From positions 35,387,522-35,451,521 of the forward strand of contig JAHLJT010000631.1 in NCBI GenBank assembly GCA_031308135.1: a DNA stretch of 64,000 bases, given 5' to 3'. Below, piece by piece: positions 42,999-54,116 of the stretch. The DNA is from Acheta domesticus. Its lineage: Eukaryota; Arthropoda; Insecta; Orthoptera; Gryllidae. Under the pieces are notes generated by a model. The model made no database searches and was not told where the DNA came from. It worked only from the letters and a program-made list of their open reading frames with translations. How positions within the stretch are numbered: the first letter of the stretch is position 1; each line of letters opens with the position of its first letter. The translations under genes and the position numbers were made by a program.

Positions 42999-45113
42999 CA
43001 AACTAGCGTACCCGTCCGAGAACTCTTGCATGTTAAAACCCACACTTTCCTTATCCATTTGTCTATCCTTTCAATTCAAGAAGATTTCAAGAAGGAAAGT
43101 TGTTAATGGAAAATGTTTATTTTTTAATGTATAAGTGTAACTTCTAATGTACTTGCAGAATATCATACAAAAATAACAATACTATTGATGTTGGAAACAA
43201 TTTTTCAATAAAAGTTAAGCATTATAGAGAGATGTTCTCGGAACAATTCATTAAAAACAACTTTGAACAAATTATTCACTCCTATGTGAGAGTTAACTTT
43301 TCGCTTTCCTTGATAGTCACAAACATAATAGAAAAGGTTTTTACTGTTCAGAAAGCAAAGCAAAGTAAAATAGTGCGTAAAAAAACGATCGAGCAAGGTA
43401 CAACGTTACTCTTTGCAATATTATTTAAATTTCCTTGATATTTGTGAGAAACAGAGGGGGTTTTGGAGAGTTCTGGGTGCCAGCATGCTGGGGTGCGAAA
43501 ATTGAAAAATTATTTGTGAATTAAAAAGTATTGGATTATTTTCAGCATTCTTACGTAACTCAAGAAAAGCAATTCCGAGCCAAAAAATAAACTAATATTT
43601 TCACCTTTGAGTACTAAATACAATTGTTACCATTGGAAACAATTTAGTTGGCTTAGACTTCTCTTCGCTAAATGGGAATGTTACTTAAACGATGTTTGCA
43701 TATTGAATATCTTAACGATCCGACACCTTGAGTTTAATATCAAATGGTGTATTATTTACAATATGTGTTTGCAGCTGGGTGTTGATGTACATACTTCCAG
43801 ATACCACCAACATTTAAATCGTGCGTTTGGACTGCGAAGGTTGGCAGTTGTTGAGTGACTCCTATTCTTTCTATAATTTTTAATTTACTTGCTTTTTTAA
43901 TTAATTCACATAGTATTGTAGGCCAACGCGATTTGAATTTTGTTTTTCATTTATTTCAAGCTATTTTAATTTAGCTAATTTAAAACGTTTGTTCTTTGTG
44001 TTGTGCCATACACAAGTTTTTCCCTACTACCTCCGTGTACCCGTGCGAGAACTCTCACATGTTAGACCCTATGTTAGCTCCCTATCCTTATATTTCCATT
44101 TTAAGAGGGGAAGTAGTTAACGAAACGTGTTTATTTGTTTAAAAATGTATAAAGGTAAGTTTCAATGTACTAACACAATATCAAATAAAATAAAAACAAT
44201 GCAATTGATGTTTAAAATAAATGTTCAATAAATATTTATTCAGTATCATGGAGAGTTTTCTTGGAACAATTCACAGCACTTCCTTAAAGACAACATTTGT
44301 AGTAATTATTCAATATTCTTTGACAGCTAGCTTTTAGCTTCTCGTGAGTCACAAAAATATTACAAAAGCTTTTTACTTTTGAGAAAGCTACGTGTCTGAA
44401 CCCGCTGACTTTAAAATTTCATCGAATGATAACGAAAACACTGGTACAGGTAAAACACAGTCTTCACTCTTCTCTGTGCACAAACATCCCTCCTCAATTA
44501 AACAGCACTTACAGACACCGGCAAAACTTTAATTGATTGGTTTCACTACATGCAAAGAAACAATCTTCACAGGTGTCAAGCAACTATAATAGTACTTCCA
44601 GTCGTTGCTGGAGAGCAAATCTTGAATTAATGATTATGCAAATAAACCTCGTCAGACTGCACAAACTACGGTGTTAACAGAAAGCGTAAATAAAGATTGT
44701 CGAATCTAAGCCTTCTAAGGGTGTCGCCACAAACATAGCTACCAGCAGGAAGGGCTGAAATATTGAGGTGGCCTTGATAATATTGAAGCGTGGAACCGAA
44801 AAGTTAATTGAATGGATCGTGGAATGTCTCATCTTGTAGATTATAATGTGAAAAAACGTTTCTTTGAGGCCTTTGGCGTCAAAATAAGGCTTTAAAACGC
44901 TTTGTTTATGAGTTATTTGCCGATATAAATTGACATGTGATGCGGATTGCATTTTACATTAATATTTCGCTGCGTTTTTTAAAGAAATTATCCATATTTT
45001 TAAAGTCAATGTGGAATTCGTCAAGTCTCCGTGAAATTCTCTTTCTTTAGAGCCCTCATTTATAAAGATTGGTTGGGTGTGAGAGCGGGAACGCGAAGGT
45101 ATACTACTGAAAT
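42999..45113. repeat. Left arm of a large inverted duplication
   Basis: The reverse complement of this 2.1-kb stretch aligns along its whole length with 54117-56949. Examples are 'gagggctctaaagaaagaga' (right arm 54178-54197), 'acgtttctttgaggcc' and 'ccttcctgctgg' at matching places in both arms. Two internal direct repeats of about 350 bp (about 43015-43362 and 44040-44394, both starting near 'cgtacccgt(c/g)cgagaactct') flank about 680 bp. Neither arm has a long ORF. Arm ends are sharp: homology stops at the CAAACTAGCG end and at GGTATACTACTGAAATAA. Confidence 0.85.
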
Positions 45114-45844
45114 AATTAAACACATATTTTCTCAATAACGGCGCCAATGTATTTTTTTACTTTTTGGCTCGTGTGCTGCAAAGCATGTTAAAATGTATTG
45201 CAAAAAATTAACATCGGAAACACGCAATAATGATGATGGAGTTTTTTATTAATATTATCTGTTCTAAAAATAAGATCTTTAAATAAGTTCATGTAAAATC
45301 TTTTGAAAAACTGAATAGTTTTCGCGTATGCTTTATGCTTATTATTGTAATTTAAAAAAATCAAAAATAGCATCAATGTTCTTCTTTATTTTATATGTCA
45401 TATCGCAATTCCGCAAAGCGAAATGATATTTCGCCTGGAGGAAGATCGCAGTGTGACGGCCGAAAATATGCTGTAGGGGCCCGGGATCGGTCACCCGGGC
45501 AGCCAAATACTCCTGACTTAATTTAACCTTCTGTTTTTACTGAATGTGATTTCCAATATATTCTGTCCACGGAATGTTATTTCCAATATCGAAGTGTCTA
45601 GATTGAATATAAAAACGCGCGCGCTTCATGTTTGAACATGCAGAGGTTTTGGTGGAAGGTGGATTCGCGCTGATAACTTTATGAGTCTACTGCCGATTCT
45701 GTGGGCGAAGCAAAAGTAGCTTTTGAGAATCAGGCTCATTTATTACTGAGACGTGTTGAAAACTTCTCATTCTAGACTACAATAATTGCGAACATTTTTT
45801 AATATTAATCCATCATACTATATCTACTGGGCACCGTGAATTTC
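45114..45844. other. AT-rich DNA, nothing recognised
   Basis: Nothing supported. A short GC-rich piece with CCCGGG inverted words lies at 45478-45503. Confidence 0.4.
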
Positions 45845-47237
45845 TTGATCGGTGATTCCGGGAGCGTCTTTGGTTAAGGTTATTGGTCTCTTAAGTGTAG
45901 TGTATGTTTGATCGCGGGAATGGCAGTGATCTGTACAGACAGGAAAAATATGTAGTATGAAACGTCAAAACAAGTACAAGTACATAAATATTTATTGAAA
46001 ACAGTGAGAATATCTAATAAGTATGTAAAATCGGATATAATATGTAATATTAAAATACACTAATTATAGAACACATGTATCTATTACGAAATAACATTTA
46101 TCAAAAATTTCCTAAACAAATATAAAAAATAATACAAACATTCCAAATATCATTTGAAGAGCACGAGTTGGCATCACATAACTTTCCTGTCAGCAATAAA
46201 ATTCATCTATTGCTATCCAGGACGGTAATTTAGCAGCCAGACTAGATACAATAGAAGCTCTCGTTAAAATTGGCGATATCTACGACCAGCAAACAATTAA
46301 TGTAGCATTCAGTATTCTCATTGAACACGTTACACATAGGTGATTGCCAAAGTACGAGTATCTCGGAATGAAGGTCAAAGATCACGAAACCCGGCGTCAG
46401 TGATACTTTTCACACCTAAAGATGAAAATGATCTCAATAGCTGACGCGCACTTCCCGTTTCTGAGATAACTGAAGCAGACGCGCCGCACTGTAAGAACAT
46501 CGGACAGCGTCTTAACATCTCCATTCCACAGCACGCAGCGACAATAACAATGTGGGGAAAAATTCAAATTTTTTGAAAATATTTCTTTTCATATAAAAAT
46601 ATGTATAACATTTTTTTGCGAAAATAGCAAAATATGTAAAATATGTAATACAGTACTAAATATGTAACGAAAAAATTGGATATTGTGTTAGAATGGTGAC
46701 GATTCGCCAAATTTACAATTTTGAGGACGGCAAAAAATATGTAATAACATAAAAATCCAATCTCTAGTGATCTGCCTCCCATCGGATGGCGAGATCCCGC
46801 ACCGACCTATCCGTCGACTTGCGAAGTTTTCCCCAACCAGGTATCTCCCACCACCCCAGCCGGGACAACCTCTAAGCTCCCGACTGGTCATCCTGCATGA
46901 GTGGTAGTGTAGTGTCTAGTGTGTGTGTATGTAAGGGGTGAGGATAGGACAAGGAAGAGGAAGGAAGGATCGCGCACGATCCGTGGCCCGTTTGTTAGGG
47001 TACTGCTCCGGCATTCGCCAGGTGTTGATCGAAGAAGCCACGAAAAATTACCGATCAGAACAGCCGGCCGCTAGAATCCTCCTCCAGACCGCGAATGAAT
47101 TGGACCGAGCAACAAGTATGTAGCTAGTATCGAGTAGGCGATCGAGTAGCAGTCGGCACTCGAACCCTAGGTCTTCTCAGTCTGAGGCATTGTAGTAACA
47201 TCAATTGATACCCTGAGCCATCTAAGCCTATGTCACC
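45845..47237 (-). mobile_element. Family A SINE-like repeat, copy 9 (split by an 832-bp insertion)
   Basis: 45845-45933 ('ggtgattccgggagcgt', 'ttggtctcttaagtgtagtg') and 46766-47237 (rest of the element) rebuild a nearly complete copy. The tRNA-like head is clear on the minus strand: TGGCTCAGGGTA (A box, near 47216) and GGGTTCGAGTGC (B box, near 47158). Confidence 0.85.
45934..46765. mobile_element. 832-bp insertion with 9-bp target-site duplication
   Basis: A perfect AGTGATCTG lies at 45925-45933 and again at 46766-46774, exactly bracketing the foreign DNA inside family A copy 9. The insert is AT-rich and non-coding, and has reiterated AAATATGTA(A/G)T words near both ends (45947-46050 and 46600-46760) in direct orientation. 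No clear terminal inverted repeats or poly(A) tail were found, so the class is uncertain; 9-bp duplications suggest a Mutator-like DNA transposon among other options. Confidence 0.8.
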
Positions 47238-48519
47238 GTGGAAATGTGCCATTCAAGAAATTAGTTTCAAGGTGGTCTACTGTACTTTGAATGCGATTGG
47301 CAAACATCAGTTTCCCACTCTAATGTGTGCACCAGAAATTTGTCGAATGGGCTTGCACGTTCACAGGAGAAAGCAGGGAGGCATAGGTTGAGCATGGAAA
47401 ATGACTACGAAAGCGTCCTATTACCAAAGGACGTCGAAAATATATCTTTTCGTGTCACTTTCATAGAAATTCACTACTGAACACTTTGTAAATATTTTCT
47501 CTAGTCAATGGGAAATGTATTTTGTAATAAGTCTTCCAAATTTTTCTCTTGAAAGTTTGCTATGTGATATGTTGTCTCCTGAATACTTCCAATATGTTTC
47601 GCGTGTTAGAATGTAAACGGCTTCATATTACAAGCTCCGCCAGTCGTTCTGATTGCTCTGCAATCACCATGCTGCTAGGGAAAATATTTTGTGGAAACTG
47701 CTAGAAAAAACTTTTATGTAGACTAGTAGTGAATAAGTATGAGGAATTTATCGTACACAGTTTTGTGACGATAAACTCCTGGTCAATCGAGAAATTCAAA
47801 GAAGATAGCGGCTCTTCCTGTTTTCGGAGAAAAGCCGGACAAGTGATTCAAGAACCCTAAATAAAATATTATGTAGCTTAGACTGGGGCTTGATTCAAGG
47901 ATTTTTCAGCTTAATGAGTATTGTAATTTATATATTCTTGGGTGACTGGAGATGGTCAATGCGTGAAATGATTTATTTTTCAGTGATGGGAGTAAGTACG
48001 CATTTGGGAGGTTGTCCGAATGCGCACATTCCTAATCACGTAAGATAACGTAAAATTTGCATTTTTAATAATACAATAATAAAACTCTGTAATTTACACC
48101 GAAATATGTCAGGAAAGAATGGAAGTAGTGTTTCAATATCACTTTTATTTCGGTTCGTGAAACTGATAGCATAGCCAATAGCGAATATATAAATTCTGAT
48201 TGTTTCCTAATTTTAGAAAGCATGTGTGACGTAGACAACAGTAGTTGGCGTTGCAGACATAATGACTTGTTTTTATCATCATCATCATCATCATTATTGT
48301 TATTATTATAATCATCATCACCACCAATATTCTCATCTTTATCGTTCTTTTTGTGCTAACTACCTAACAAAATATTTGCAACGTACACAGAACTGACACT
48401 TAGCATTCGCAGCCAATTATGAAGCAAAGAATACTGGAGAATAATTGGAGTTATTAGCAGACATACAAGACGGTGTCCTCTGCGTCCCGTGAAGCCCCAA
48501 TCCGTGCTTTGCATTATTA
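47238..48519. other. Mostly AT-rich DNA with a short (ATC)/(ATT) microsatellite
   Basis: The only feature is the trinucleotide tract at about 48275-48325. No gene or repeat family recognised. Confidence 0.45.
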
Positions 48520-48896
48520 AGCAGCGCGCGCCGAGTGGCATTGGAGCTTCCGCGGGCGCTGTTTCGCTCGTCAAGGGCTGCTCATTCGAAATCGACCGCG
48601 CCCCTTCCTCCGGGGCGCCGGCGAATCGCCTCGCGCGCTGATTATTGCGACGGCGACGAGCTCTCGATGGTGGCGGCGGCGACGGAGGCGGCGGCGGCGG
48701 AGCCGGAGGCGGCGACGAGCCCTCGATGGCGGCGGCGGCGGTGGCGGCGGCGGCGGAGGCGGCGGCGGCAGAGGCGTAGGCGGCGGCGTAGGCGGCGGTG
48801 GCGGAGGCGGCGGCGGAGGCGGAGGGGGCGGCGGAGGCGGCGGCGGCGGCGGAGGCGGCGGCGGCAGAGGCGGAGGCGGCGGCGTAGGCGGCGGTG

Positions 48897-48953
<57 letters not shown>

Positions 48954-49136
48954 GAGGCGGAGGCGGTGGCGGCGGCGGCGGCAGCGGCGGCGGCGTAGGC
49001 GGCGGCGGCGGCGGAGGCGGCGGCGGAGGCGGAGGCGGCGGCGGAGGCAGAGGCGGTGGCGGCGGCAGCGGCGGCGGTGGAGGCGGAGGCGGATTCGGTG
49101 GCGGCGGCAGTGGCGGTGGCGGCGGCGGAGGCGGAG

Positions 49137-49167
<31 letters not shown>

Positions 49168-49430
49168 AGGCGGCGGCGGCGGTGGCGGCGGCGGAGCGCC
49201 GGGAAGGAGGGAGGTTTCGTCGCGCGGTGCGGCCAAGGTTCCAGGAAGAGAGGGGCGCGCGCTCGTCATATCACAATATTATGCAGACTCCTCCGCGCCC
49301 GGCGCCGGCAAATTGCAAAATTCCTCGCGGCGGCGCCGGAGCCGCGATTTGGAAGGCGCGCACCTCGCCACCGCGGGGGCGGGGGCGTCGGTTGTGGCGG
49401 CGGCGAGGCGCTGATTAAACCGCGCGTTCC
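48520..49430. repeat. (GGC)n/(GGA)n trinucleotide block
   Basis: 48660-49200 is almost pure GGC with GGA, GGT and GCA variants, flanked by CpG-rich unique DNA. It opens a 366-aa Arg-rich frame on plus, a 232-aa Pro-rich frame on minus and an Ala-rich third frame. All three are expected from the repeat alone. The G-rich strand has strong G-quadruplex potential. It could be a 5' UTR or CpG-island repeat of an unseen gene, but nothing shows that. Confidence 0.9.
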
Positions 49431-50090
49431 TCGAAAGCTACCTGGCCCCTGGCTCCCAACTTCTCTACCCAATGCTGTTGCCTCCGCCTGCCCCGCCCTA
49501 TCCAGGCGCTGTCGCCGCCCTGCTGATGTCTATGCCTCGGAGAGGCAAGAGCCTCTCAGCTCCTGTCCTTGTCACACGCTCAATTCTTCGCTGTGTGGCT
49601 ACTTTCCCTCCGCGTTTTGCTTCTCTCATTCCTAAAATCCTGTACTTCACTTCAATTATTTTTGGTCCATGAGTAGGTTTCGTTCTCACAGCCGTCTATG
49701 ACACATCTTCTGCTACTCTCTCTGCTCATCCCAACGGTTTTTTTCTTTTCCCTCCGCGCTTTGGCCGTCTTCTCTCTTCCCTCTTTCTTCCTTCCTTGGT
49801 GTCGTCCACGAAGCCATGCCTAGGCGCTGCCCCATCATTGCTTACCGCCTGCGCCCTCGCCGCAATGCTCCCGACGCCCTGACCTTCATCTCCCATGGCT
49901 CACCCCCTTCACCCCTCCTTCTCTCTTCGCTTTGCTCTCGCGTTTCGCTCTCACCCTTCGCCCAGCTCCTGCGTCTCACCTTTCGACCTTTGCTCTCGCG
50001 CTTGTCCTTCGTACCCTTTGTTCCCTTTCTACGCCCTAGCCTTCATTCGCCCTTTTACATTTTTACTTATTCTCATGCAGCAGTATAGAA
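49431..50090. repeat. Pyrimidine-rich low-complexity block
   Basis: Plus strand C/T-rich ('cccctccttctctcttcgctttgctctcgc'-like words shortened by substitutions), in contrast to the purine-rich block just left of it. Frames at 49816-50218 are Leu/Ser/Pro-rich shadows. Similar to the C-rich block at 2.45-3.33 kb. Confidence 0.6.
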
Positions 50091-50779
50091 TAATTGTAAT
50101 ACAGTGGGGAACTAGTGCTTTTACAGAATGGCACAGGCTTTCTCATACTAATTCCTTATTCATCAGTGTGGTATATCTGTTCGATTTTGCCCCACCGTCT
50201 TTTCAGCTGCCATGTTGATGTTCTAAAAGTAATTTCACATTTTCTCAATATTTTGAATCCCTAACAGTAGAATTGAAAAAAAATTTCTTAAAAATAGTAT
50301 AGAAGAGTAAAATCTAGTCCTGTATGCATATTGTCAATTGACAATTTTCCTTTGATGCAAAATTTAGAGCCGTTTTAAGAAAACGTCGTTTAAGCGTTTC
50401 TGAAAATTCAGGTTTCGTTGCTCGTTTTCATCTAAAACTTTCAGTTTTTAGAGAAATTTCACAAGTAATTATTTTATTAAATTCTTCTAACAAACGCGGT
50501 AATGTTTAAAATGTGCCCGTGATGTAAATATTAGAATTATAGGGAGAGCAGCGCCCCTTGGAAAGCAGCTTCCTCGGATTAATGTTTTGATTTGCCGGTG
50601 TGGACAGTTCGGCTCAAAGGATTGTTTCCCACAAAGGTTGAAGCTCTCCTCACAATCCGGGTGATACATTTTTTCAAAGTGTGGAGCATTGAAATTCCAG
50701 CGACTAATGAGTAACCTTTGGCCCTGTGAGAGTTCTGTGTTGTTTGTGGAGGGAGAAGCTCTCCTTTCAGAATGTCATG

Positions 50780-50818
<39 letters not shown>

Positions 50819-51739
50819 GCAGTAATAATAAAATTATTATTATTAGTTATTATTTTAGTTTTCATAGAAATTTTATTTTCAGATTTTATTTTATTTTACG
50901 TTCTACACATTATAAGAAAAACAACATGTACTTCTTGATTCGTATTAAAAGTTCAGCGCTGCAAAATTAATGAATTATTTTATGTTCTGTGAATCTTGTT
51001 AGTAAATACCTTTAAGAATCTCTGCATAAGGGAGATTAGCATCCTGTTAAGAAGTTGAGATTTCGAAAGAGGCGACGAAATTTCACCACGGAAATTGTCA
51101 TCTTTCCAAAAGGTCTGCATCTTCAGAGTGACAGGTTGTCTCAAGGACGGAAGACGCACGCGTATGGCAAATTGCCTACTCTCAGGGGCGCCAACGCTAT
51201 TTCTTATCCAGCGAGTGCGTTTGAAATGTCAGTAAATGGCATGAAATTTCTTTATGTTCGTGACAGAAATGCATTGAATTCTCATTTAATTCAGTTTTTA
51301 ATTTCGCACCTCACAACTGAATAACAATGCACGACCTAACATCTTCCCACTAACACGTTAATATCGTAATATCTCGAAAATAGAGATTTCTGTTAACTTC
51401 CGCAAAATTACTAATACATTTTGCACGATGCTGTTAGACGATATCTCTTTTATTGGGCTATGCTCTATTTCTTCTGGTTATCGTTTGGAATTAATTTTAC
51501 ATGCATGGATTTTGTAGCAACTGGCATTTCGTTGTTTTCGATATATCATATTTAATAAACATTCGTGCCTTCACGTGTCACATCTTTGGACCGTATCAGC
51601 GAAATGAATGTAGTAGAATAATAGTACAATGTAAGAGTAGTGAAAATCCCCTTAATAATTTCCTGCCACGACACTTTCCTTGAAAATACGAAATACCGTC
51701 TGAGGAAGGGAGATTGGCAAACCTCGCTGCCGGAGTCAA
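50091..51739. other. AT-rich DNA with an (AAT)n microsatellite
   Basis: (TAA)n occupies about 50779-50818 and makes poly-Asn and poly-Ile frames. Nothing else recognised. Confidence 0.5.
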
Positions 51740-52900
51740 AGGGAGAAACGTAAGGGAGACCTTTCCCTGCCAGGCGCCTCACCTTGGAAGGCGCGGCGAT
51801 GGGGGTAGGCGGGAGGAAGCGCGAACAGAGCGCCGCCTTTCGACGGCCGTGGAGGGGGGAGGGGTTGGGGAGGGGAAGGGTTGAAGTGCCGCTGACGTCG
51901 CCGCGCCGTGCGACGTTCATTTTTCGAAACAAATCTGGGTTTCATTTCACGGGCGCGGAGCGGCCGTGTGGCTCGTGGGTGGGTGGGTTTGCCAGAAGGA
52001 GAGAGCGACCGGCGGGAGGGCTGGCGGTGGCAGGCGCGAGATCGGAAGTCGGAGCGGGGCGCGGAACGGGGGGGGGGCGAGGTCGGGTGTGAGCGTGGGC
52101 GTGAAGGCGATTCTGCCACGTGCAGGGTGGGAGAGGGCGGGAAAGCCTGGGAGCGAGGGTCCGCCGAGGGCGAGCGCACGCGTGTCTGAGAGCGAGAGGA
52201 GGGTGAGGGCGGGTGCGGGCGGCCGCGGGGGATGAGGCCCAGCGCAAGGAGAGACATCGCGACGTAAGAACGGGCGATGGGGGGTGACGGTGATGGGGGG
52301 TGAGAAGACGTTCCAGAGGGCGAGCAGTTCTGGAACCGGGGAGTCACAAGGGAGCTGAGGGAGGGTGGGCGTGAGGACGAGTGAGAGGGGGTGATAGCGG
52401 GGGTGGGGACGAGTGTGGCGAGGGCGTAGGGCGGGAAGGGCGCGAGGTCGGGCAGGAGAATGTTGACGGCGGCCGAGAGGGGAGGCGTAGATGGACGTCA
52501 GGACGAATATGCAGGAGAAGGGAGGGCGGGCGCGAGGGCTGGCGGGCTGGAGGGTGGCGCGAGGACGGGCGGGAGGGTGGGCGCGAGGGCGGGCGCGGGG
52601 GCGGCCGGGCGGGAGGGAGGCGCGAGGGCGGGCGCGAGGACGGGCGGGAGGGAGGCGCGAGGGCGGGCGCGAGGGCGTAATCCGTAGCGCTAGGAGGCGA
52701 GGGCGTGACTTATCGAGATACGGGGCCCGCGCTCCAGCACGTCCTTCGCCCTTCGTCTGAGGGCGGCCCTGCGGGAGGGACGGGCCCTGCCATCGTCCCA
52801 CCTCCGACACCTCGCGTGTTTGCGCGGGCGATGATGATGTGGTCGCCCTTCGCCGCCGCCGCGGCGCCAACCCGTTGGCATAAAGATGAACTTGTTAGCG
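51740..52900. repeat. GC-rich, purine-skewed low-complexity block
   Basis: 52540-52680 is a degenerate array of GGGCGGGAGGG and GGGCGCGAGG words (G-quadruplex-prone). 51790-52480 is G-rich and CpG-rich; 52690-52870 is CpG-rich unique sequence. Frames up to 307 aa (51947-52870 minus, Pro/Arg/Ser) are composition artefacts. Confidence 0.7.
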
Positions 52901-54116
52901 CAAAGAACGTCGCATATCGTTCGCTTACACGAAAACACACATGCCCAGTAATTTCTTTTCAAATTTGAATCCCTCAATGAACGAGATGCGATAGTAAAAT
53001 CAACATGAAGCATCTGTTTATCGATTGAAAGAAACGTATGAGGAAACGCTATTAATAGGCACAACTGATGCAAAAACAACATTTACACACCTTATTTCTC
53101 AGAAAGCAGTTATTTTTGTGTATATTTGTTTCTGTTGAAAAGCTTAAATTCTTGGCTAATATCTGAAATTCATTTCTTGAAAAGTCCTATCTAATATCAT
53201 TTCTGGAAATTTGATTGTACAATTTGTTTTGTCAGTGCAACTTGTTTTGTGCTCGCGTCCATCCGGAAGTGAGGTAACTACGAAAACGTCCCCACGAGAC
53301 AGACTAATTGTTTGACTCTGCCAGCTTAACTTTAGAGCTCTATTGATTGTATTTGACGTGGACTGTAATTAATAATTGATAGTTCATATGCACATCTGTT
53401 ATTTAAGCAGACGGAGAAAAACCCTTCGCAACTCATGGGAGTAAATATGTATGTGGTTGAAGATCAAATATCAAGTACAAAACACCGGTTTATTCACACA
53501 TGAGAATTCACAGGAACAGACAGTCTTTTTACAGTTGTAGTCACATTTTCTTACACATACAGTGCAGTAATCACAGCTCAGAATCACTCTGAGAGTTGGT
53601 TGTGCATGAGAATAGAAAGATCACACTACCTTTTGTTCCATAGAATTTGCACATTCATAATTTCACTGACACAATTGAAACTTATAATATGAAGTAATCA
53701 AGTGCGTTTTCACGATACGTTTAATATAGAAGGAGCGTCACATTGACACGATTAATTTAAGTTATCACATGACAGATACTTTGGCGTGAGACGCCGTGCT
53801 CAGGGAGCTTCGCAAGCCACGCGTGGTGACCAGTCGAGTTCTTACGGAGACTGACTAGCAGTTGCGAGCGCCCCTCAACTCGCGCACTTCGCAGATCAGA
53901 CAAATGAATTCTTATTGCAGCAGGGTTTTCTTACGACCCAATTCGCGTGAAGTATTGAAAGCCTTTTGAAAGAAGTATACGTTGGAGACGTTACGTCAGC
54001 TACAATGGGGCCGCGTAGAAGGGAGAATTCGGGGAATTTGTGGCTCGACGCAATCTGATTTCTCTTTGCCTCGTGCATTTTAGTAATCAAAGTAAATAAT
54101 TATAAATCGTCTCCTG
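52901..54116. other. AT-rich DNA, nothing recognised
   Basis: No supported feature up to the right arm of the inverted duplication. Confidence 0.45.

Noticed and set aside
48535..49635. 366-aa plus-strand ORF (Arg-rich)
   Set aside because: It is a translation of a GGC/GGA trinucleotide tract; the other frames are open too (poly-Pro, poly-Ala). No domain or codon pattern.
51947..52870. 307-aa minus-strand ORF (Pro/Arg/Ser-rich)
   Set aside because: Low-complexity GC-rich DNA with overlapping open frames on both strands.
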